This document shows, in pieces, positions 61,048 to 64,000 of a stretch of 64,000 nucleotides of DNA. The DNA is taken from the NCBI RefSeq assembly GCF_000718555.1, contig NZ_JOAN01000010.1:62001-126000 (forward strand). The letters run 5' to 3'. Position numbers and translations under genes: made by a program. Source of the stretch: Micromonospora chokoriensis (GTDB lineage: Bacteria; Actinomycetota; Actinomycetes; Mycobacteriales; Micromonosporaceae). Each line of letters opens with the position of its first letter. The stretch's first letter is position 1. The notes beneath the pieces were generated by a model, which was not told the DNA's origin, did not search any database, and worked only from the letters and a program-made list of their open reading frames with translations.

Positions 61048-61773
61048 ATGGCGGGCCGCATGGTGGTCGGTTCCGCCGCGCTGGCCGATCTGGTGCGTCC
61101 GGCGAGCGCACCCGATCCGGTCGGTGGTCACCGGGTGTTGCCGGTGGTGCCCGAGCTGACCGGTCTGCTGCCCAACCGGGGCCTGCGCCGGGGCAGCACC
61201 ATCGCGGTCGCCGCCGGCCAGCCCCGCCGCAGCGGTGGCACCTCGCTGATGCTGGCCCTGCTCGCCGAGGCGTCCCGGGCCGGCTCGTGGTGCGCCGTGG
61301 TCGGTGTGCCGACGTTCGGCGTGGGCGCGGCCGCTGAGCTGGGCATCGCCCTGGACCGGCTGGCCCTGGTGCCGAACCCCGGCCCCGAGTGGGCCACCGT
61401 GGTCGCCGCGCTGATCGACGGGGTGGACGTTGTGGTCACCACCGTGCCGGCGGCGGTCTCCGCCTCGGTCGCCACCCGGTTGGCCGCCCGTGCCCGGCAG
61501 CGCGGCAGCGTGCTCGTCCCGTACGGCCGGTGGGACGGCGCCGACGTGACACTGCAGGTGGTCCGTGGGGTCTGGGAGGGGCTTGGACGGGGTCGGGGGC
61601 GGCTGCGCCGTCGGGAGATCACCGTCTCGGCGCGTGGGCGCGGGGCGGCCGCCCGACCCAAGGAGATCAAGGTCTGGCTCCCGGGTGACGAGCTGACTCG
61701 GGTGATCCCCCGTACGCTGCCGTCGCCGGTGGGCCGACCGGCCACGCCGCTCGCCCTGGTCGGCCGGGGGTGA
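61048..61773 (+). CDS. ImuA'-type mutasome protein (degenerate RecA fold)
   Basis: A 241-residue protein of the actinobacterial ImuA' type. A RecA-like core is recognisable: HRVLPVVPELTGLLPNRGLRRGSTIAVAAG, where the Walker A segment is replaced by AGQPRRSGGTSL, then CAVVGVPTFG and LALVPNPGPEWATVVAALIDGVDVVV. The C-terminal tail is basic. In mycobacteria ImuA' and ImuB are accessory factors that let DnaE2 copy damaged DNA, with interactions through the C-terminal parts. GGGGGAG lies ten bases before the ATG. The stop overlaps the imuB start (GTGA), giving translational coupling. Confidence 0.82.
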   Translation: MAGRMVVGSAALADLVRPASAPDPVGGHRVLPVVPELTGLLPNRGLRRGSTIAVAAGQPRRSGGTSLMLALLAEASRAGSWCAVVGVPTFGVGAAAELGIALDRLALVPNPGPEWATVVAALIDGVDVVVTTVPAAVSASVATRLAARARQRGSVLVPYGRWDGADVTLQVVRGVWEGLGRGRGRLRRREITVSARGRGAAARPKEIKVWLPGDELTRVIPRTLPSPVGRPATPLALVGRG

Positions 61774-63332
61774 CCGGCTCGCCGGCACGGACTCTGCTGC
61801 TGTGGTGCCCGGACTGGCCGGTGCTCGCCGCCGAGATCGTCGACGGGGTGCCGGCGACCGGCCCGGTTGCCGTGCTGCACGCCAACCGGGTGGTCGCCTG
61901 CTCTGAGCGGGCCCGCGCCGAGGGTGTGCGTCGAGGGCTGCGCAAGCGGGAGGCGCAGGGGCGCTGCCCGCAGCTCACCGTCGTGGAGTACGACCCAGGC
62001 CGGGACGCTCGGGCGTTCGAGCCGGTGGTCGCCGCAGTGGAGGAGTTGGTCGCCGGCGTCGAGGTGGTCCGTCCGGGCGCCTGCGCGGTGGCCGCCCGGG
62101 GGCCGGGCCGTTACCTCGGCGGCGAGGAGGCGGCCGCCGAGCGGATCATCGAGCAGGTGGCCCAGTCGTGCCTGGTGGAGAGCCAGGTCGGCATCGCCGA
62201 CGGGGTGTTCGCGGCCGGGTTGGCCGCTCGTGCCGGCCGGGTGGTGGCACCCGGCGGGACACCGGAGTTCCTGGCCGGGTTGCCGGTCGAGGCGCTCGGC
62301 CGGTCGGCGCTGGCCGATCTGCTGCGCCGGCTGGGGGTGCGGACCCTCGGCGACTTCGCCGCGCTGCCGGCCGGCGACGTGCTGGCCCGGTTCGGGTTCG
62401 ACGGTGCGCTGGCCCATCGGCTGGCCGCCGGGCGGGACCACCGCCCACTCGTGGTCCGGCAGCCGCCGGCCGACCTGACGGTGACCGCGGAGCACGACGA
62501 GCCGATCGACCGGGTCGACTCGGCGGCGTTCGTGGCCCGGGCGTTGGCTGAGCAGCTGCACGAGCGGCTCGCCGGGCACGGGCTGGCCTGCACCCGGCTC
62601 GGCATCGAGGCGGTCACCGAGCATGGGCAGGAGCTGCACCGGGTGTGGCGGCACGATGGCCTGCTCACCGCCGCGGCCATCGCCGACCGGGTGCGCTGGC
62701 AGCTCGACGGGTGGCTCTCCGGCAGCAACGGCCGCACCGGCGCCCGACCGGCCCGGCCGACGGCCGGCATCATCCGGTTGCGACTGATCCCGGACGGGGT
62801 GATCGCCCAGGCCGGTCTGCAGGCCGGCCTCTGGGGGGAGACCGGCGAGGAGCGGGAACGCGCGCACCGGGCGTTGAGCCGTGTGCAGGGCATCCTCGGC
62901 CCGGAGGCGGTGGTCACCGCGGTGCTCGGGGGTGGGCGCTCCCCGGCCGACCAGGTGCGACTGGTGCCGTGGGGCGACGAACGCCTTCCCGCCCGTCCCG
63001 ATGCTCCGCCGTGGCCCGGTCGGCTGCCGGCGCCCGCGCCGGCGGTGGTGCTGCCCAGTCCGCTCGCGGCGACGGTGCACGACGCCGCCGGCGAGCCGGT
63101 GGTGATCAGCGCGCGATTGGCGGTCAGCGCCCCACCGGCCCGGCTGGTGGTCGGCACCGGCCAGCCGGCGGAGATCGTGGGCTGGGCCGGCCCGTGGCCG
63201 GTGGACGAGCGCTGGTGGGCACCGGCCGAGGCCCGCCGCCGGGCCCGGTTCCAGGTCAGCCTGGCCGACGGCGCCGCCCTGCTGCTGGCCGTCGAGGCCG
63301 GGCAGTGGTTGGTGGAGGCGATCTATGACTGA
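61770..63332 (+). CDS. imuB: ImuB, catalytically inactive Y-family polymerase
   Basis: A 520-residue Y-family polymerase homologue that bridges the beta clamp and DnaE2 in the mutasome. The catalytic acidic residues are missing: the usual D-x-D-x-F start reads LWCPDWPVLAAE, and the SIDE motif reads GACAVAARGPGRYLGGE, as expected for ImuB. The thumb/HhH region (LGVRTLGDFAALPAGDVLARFG) and little-finger domain follow. The C-terminal part ends in FQVSLADGAALLLAVEAGQW. Coupled to imuA'; dnaE2 follows after 51 bases. Confidence 0.9.
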   Translation: MTGSPARTLLLWCPDWPVLAAEIVDGVPATGPVAVLHANRVVACSERARAEGVRRGLRKREAQGRCPQLTVVEYDPGRDARAFEPVVAAVEELVAGVEVVRPGACAVAARGPGRYLGGEEAAAERIIEQVAQSCLVESQVGIADGVFAAGLAARAGRVVAPGGTPEFLAGLPVEALGRSALADLLRRLGVRTLGDFAALPAGDVLARFGFDGALAHRLAAGRDHRPLVVRQPPADLTVTAEHDEPIDRVDSAAFVARALAEQLHERLAGHGLACTRLGIEAVTEHGQELHRVWRHDGLLTAAAIADRVRWQLDGWLSGSNGRTGARPARPTAGIIRLRLIPDGVIAQAGLQAGLWGETGEERERAHRALSRVQGILGPEAVVTAVLGGGRSPADQVRLVPWGDERLPARPDAPPWPGRLPAPAPAVVLPSPLAATVHDAAGEPVVISARLAVSAPPARLVVGTGQPAEIVGWAGPWPVDERWWAPAEARRRARFQVSLADGAALLLAVEAGQWLVEAIYD

Positions 63333-63383
63333 GTGCACGGCCCGTGGCCCGATCAGGTCAGGGGCCGGTCAGGGAGTGCGGGG

Positions 63384-64000
63384 ATGAGCTTCCACAACCC
63401 GAAGATGCCCTGGTCGGAGCTTGAGCAGGTGCTCTCCGGTCGGGCCAACGGCGGCTCCGGTAGGTCGAGCGGTGGGCGGTCGCGCGAGAAGCGACACCTG
63501 CACGTGGTGGATCCGCTAGCCGTGGACGCCGACGGGGGCGACTCACCGGCCTGGAGCCGCCACCGCGAGCAGTACCAGCCGCCGGAGCTGACCCGTCCCG
63601 ACGGCGTGGTGCCCTACGCGGAGCTGCACGCGCACACCAACTTCAGCTTCCTCGACGGTGCCAGCCACCCGGAGGAGCTGGCCGAGGAGGCGGCCCGGCT
63701 GGGGCTCACCGCGCTCGCCGTCACCGACCACGACGGCTTCTACGGGGTGGTCCGTTTCGCCGAGGCGGCTCGTACGCTGGGCCTGCCGACCATCTTCGGC
63801 GCGGAGCTGTCGCTGGGGCTGCCCGGCCCGCAGAACGGCGAGCCCGACCCGCACGGCGCGCACCTGCTGGTGCTCGCGCACGGCCACGAGGGGTACGCCC
63901 GGCTGGCCACCACCATCGCCCGCGCCCAGCTACGCGGCGGGGAGAAGGGCCGCCCGGTCTACGGGGAGTTGGAGGAGGTCGCCGCCGAGCTGCGTGACCA
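63384..64000 (+). CDS. dnaE2: Error-prone DNA polymerase III alpha (DnaE2), 5' part
   Basis: The first 205 residues are in the window; the frame stays open to the last base, so the gene (about 1,100 residues in the family) continues beyond. A basic, Gly-rich N-terminus is followed by the PHP domain: YAELHAHTNFSFLDGASHPEELAEE, LAVTDHDGFYGVVRFAEAA and IFGAELSL. The PHP metal-binding His/Asp residues seen so far are intact. DnaE2 is the catalytic subunit of SOS mutagenic translesion synthesis with ImuB and ImuA'. GGGAG precedes the ATG at 63384 by about ten bases. Confidence 0.92.
   Translation, partial: MSFHNPKMPWSELEQVLSGRANGGSGRSSGGRSREKRHLHVVDPLAVDADGGDSPAWSRHREQYQPPELTRPDGVVPYAELHAHTNFSFLDGASHPEELAEEAARLGLTALAVTDHDGFYGVVRFAEAARTLGLPTIFGAELSLGLPGPQNGEPDPHGAHLLVLAHGHEGYARLATTIARAQLRGGEKGRPVYGELEEVAAELRD

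Overview
The window is a contiguous stretch of high-GC actinobacterial chromosome. Gene content, GTG starts, intergenic palindromes and the carotenoid locus point to the family Micromonosporaceae (Micromonospora/Salinispora type); this is inferred from recognised proteins, not from a database search. I see no tRNA, rRNA, CRISPR array, insertion sequence, prophage or integration site. Gene order resembles the Mycobacterium tuberculosis Rv2172c-Rv2196 neighbourhood with lineage-specific insertions: qcrB, nuclease/UvrC-like protein, pimB, fadD15, SRPBCC protein, acyltransferase, GT87 mannosyltransferase, Rv2179c-type exoribonuclease, class II DAHP synthase, PknL-like kinase, Rv2175c-like DNA-binding protein, idsA and metF. 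It is a conserved core with islands of regulation, carotenoid and SOS genes.

Layout. 1-9.6 kb: end of qcrB, a DUF4142 secreted protein, an Lrp-type ligand-binding protein, sugar nucleotidyltransferase plus NUDIX pair, a second RelA/SpoT homologue with a degenerate synthetase motif, a DEDD exonuclease/GIY-YIG fusion, a NYN-domain protein and a small Cys-rich protein. 9.7-18.7 kb: M48 protease-pimB pair, acyltransferase with a TetR regulator and twin operators, GGDEF-EAL protein, methyltransferase, and a NarL-type two-component system. 18.7-29.6 kb: fadD15, SRPBCC protein, ROK glucokinase cluster, EEP nuclease-like protein, FMO plus a serine-less alpha/beta hydrolase, otsA, a membrane protein and a second acyltransferase. 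29.6-38 kb: large adenylate cyclase/ATPase, Crp-family regulator, exoribonuclease, PPOX protein, a PPi-type phosphofructokinase, proC and DUF2203. 38-44.9 kb: class F sortase with a DUF4397 partner, GT87 mannosyltransferase, F420-type reductase, glutathione peroxidase and a secreted chitinase. 45-55 kb: lipoprotein, aroG, threonine aldolase, endonuclease IV, PASTA kinase with divergent Rv2175c-like gene, idsA, XRE protein, metF and a CDP-alcohol phosphotransferase-like protein. 55.2-60 kb: five-gene translationally coupled carotenoid-tailoring operon (CrtA-like, GNAT, CruF-like, GT2, CrtI/CrtD-like). 60-64 kb: an SOS mutasome locus headed by two LexA boxes and a structured leader (HEPN-like SAV_6107 protein, ImuA', ImuB, DnaE2 truncated by the window end).

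Regulation visible in the sequence: many genes carry a TAnnnT box 6-8 bases before the start codon, the signature of leaderless transcripts. Two such or similar promoters, before the DEDD/GIY-YIG nuclease and the Cys-rich small protein, also match the RecA-independent (PafBC-type) DNA-damage motif, whereas the mutasome carries LexA boxes, so both actinobacterial damage responses seem represented. Three AT-richer palindromic elements built around GATCA lie just 3' of genes and form a dispersed repeat family.
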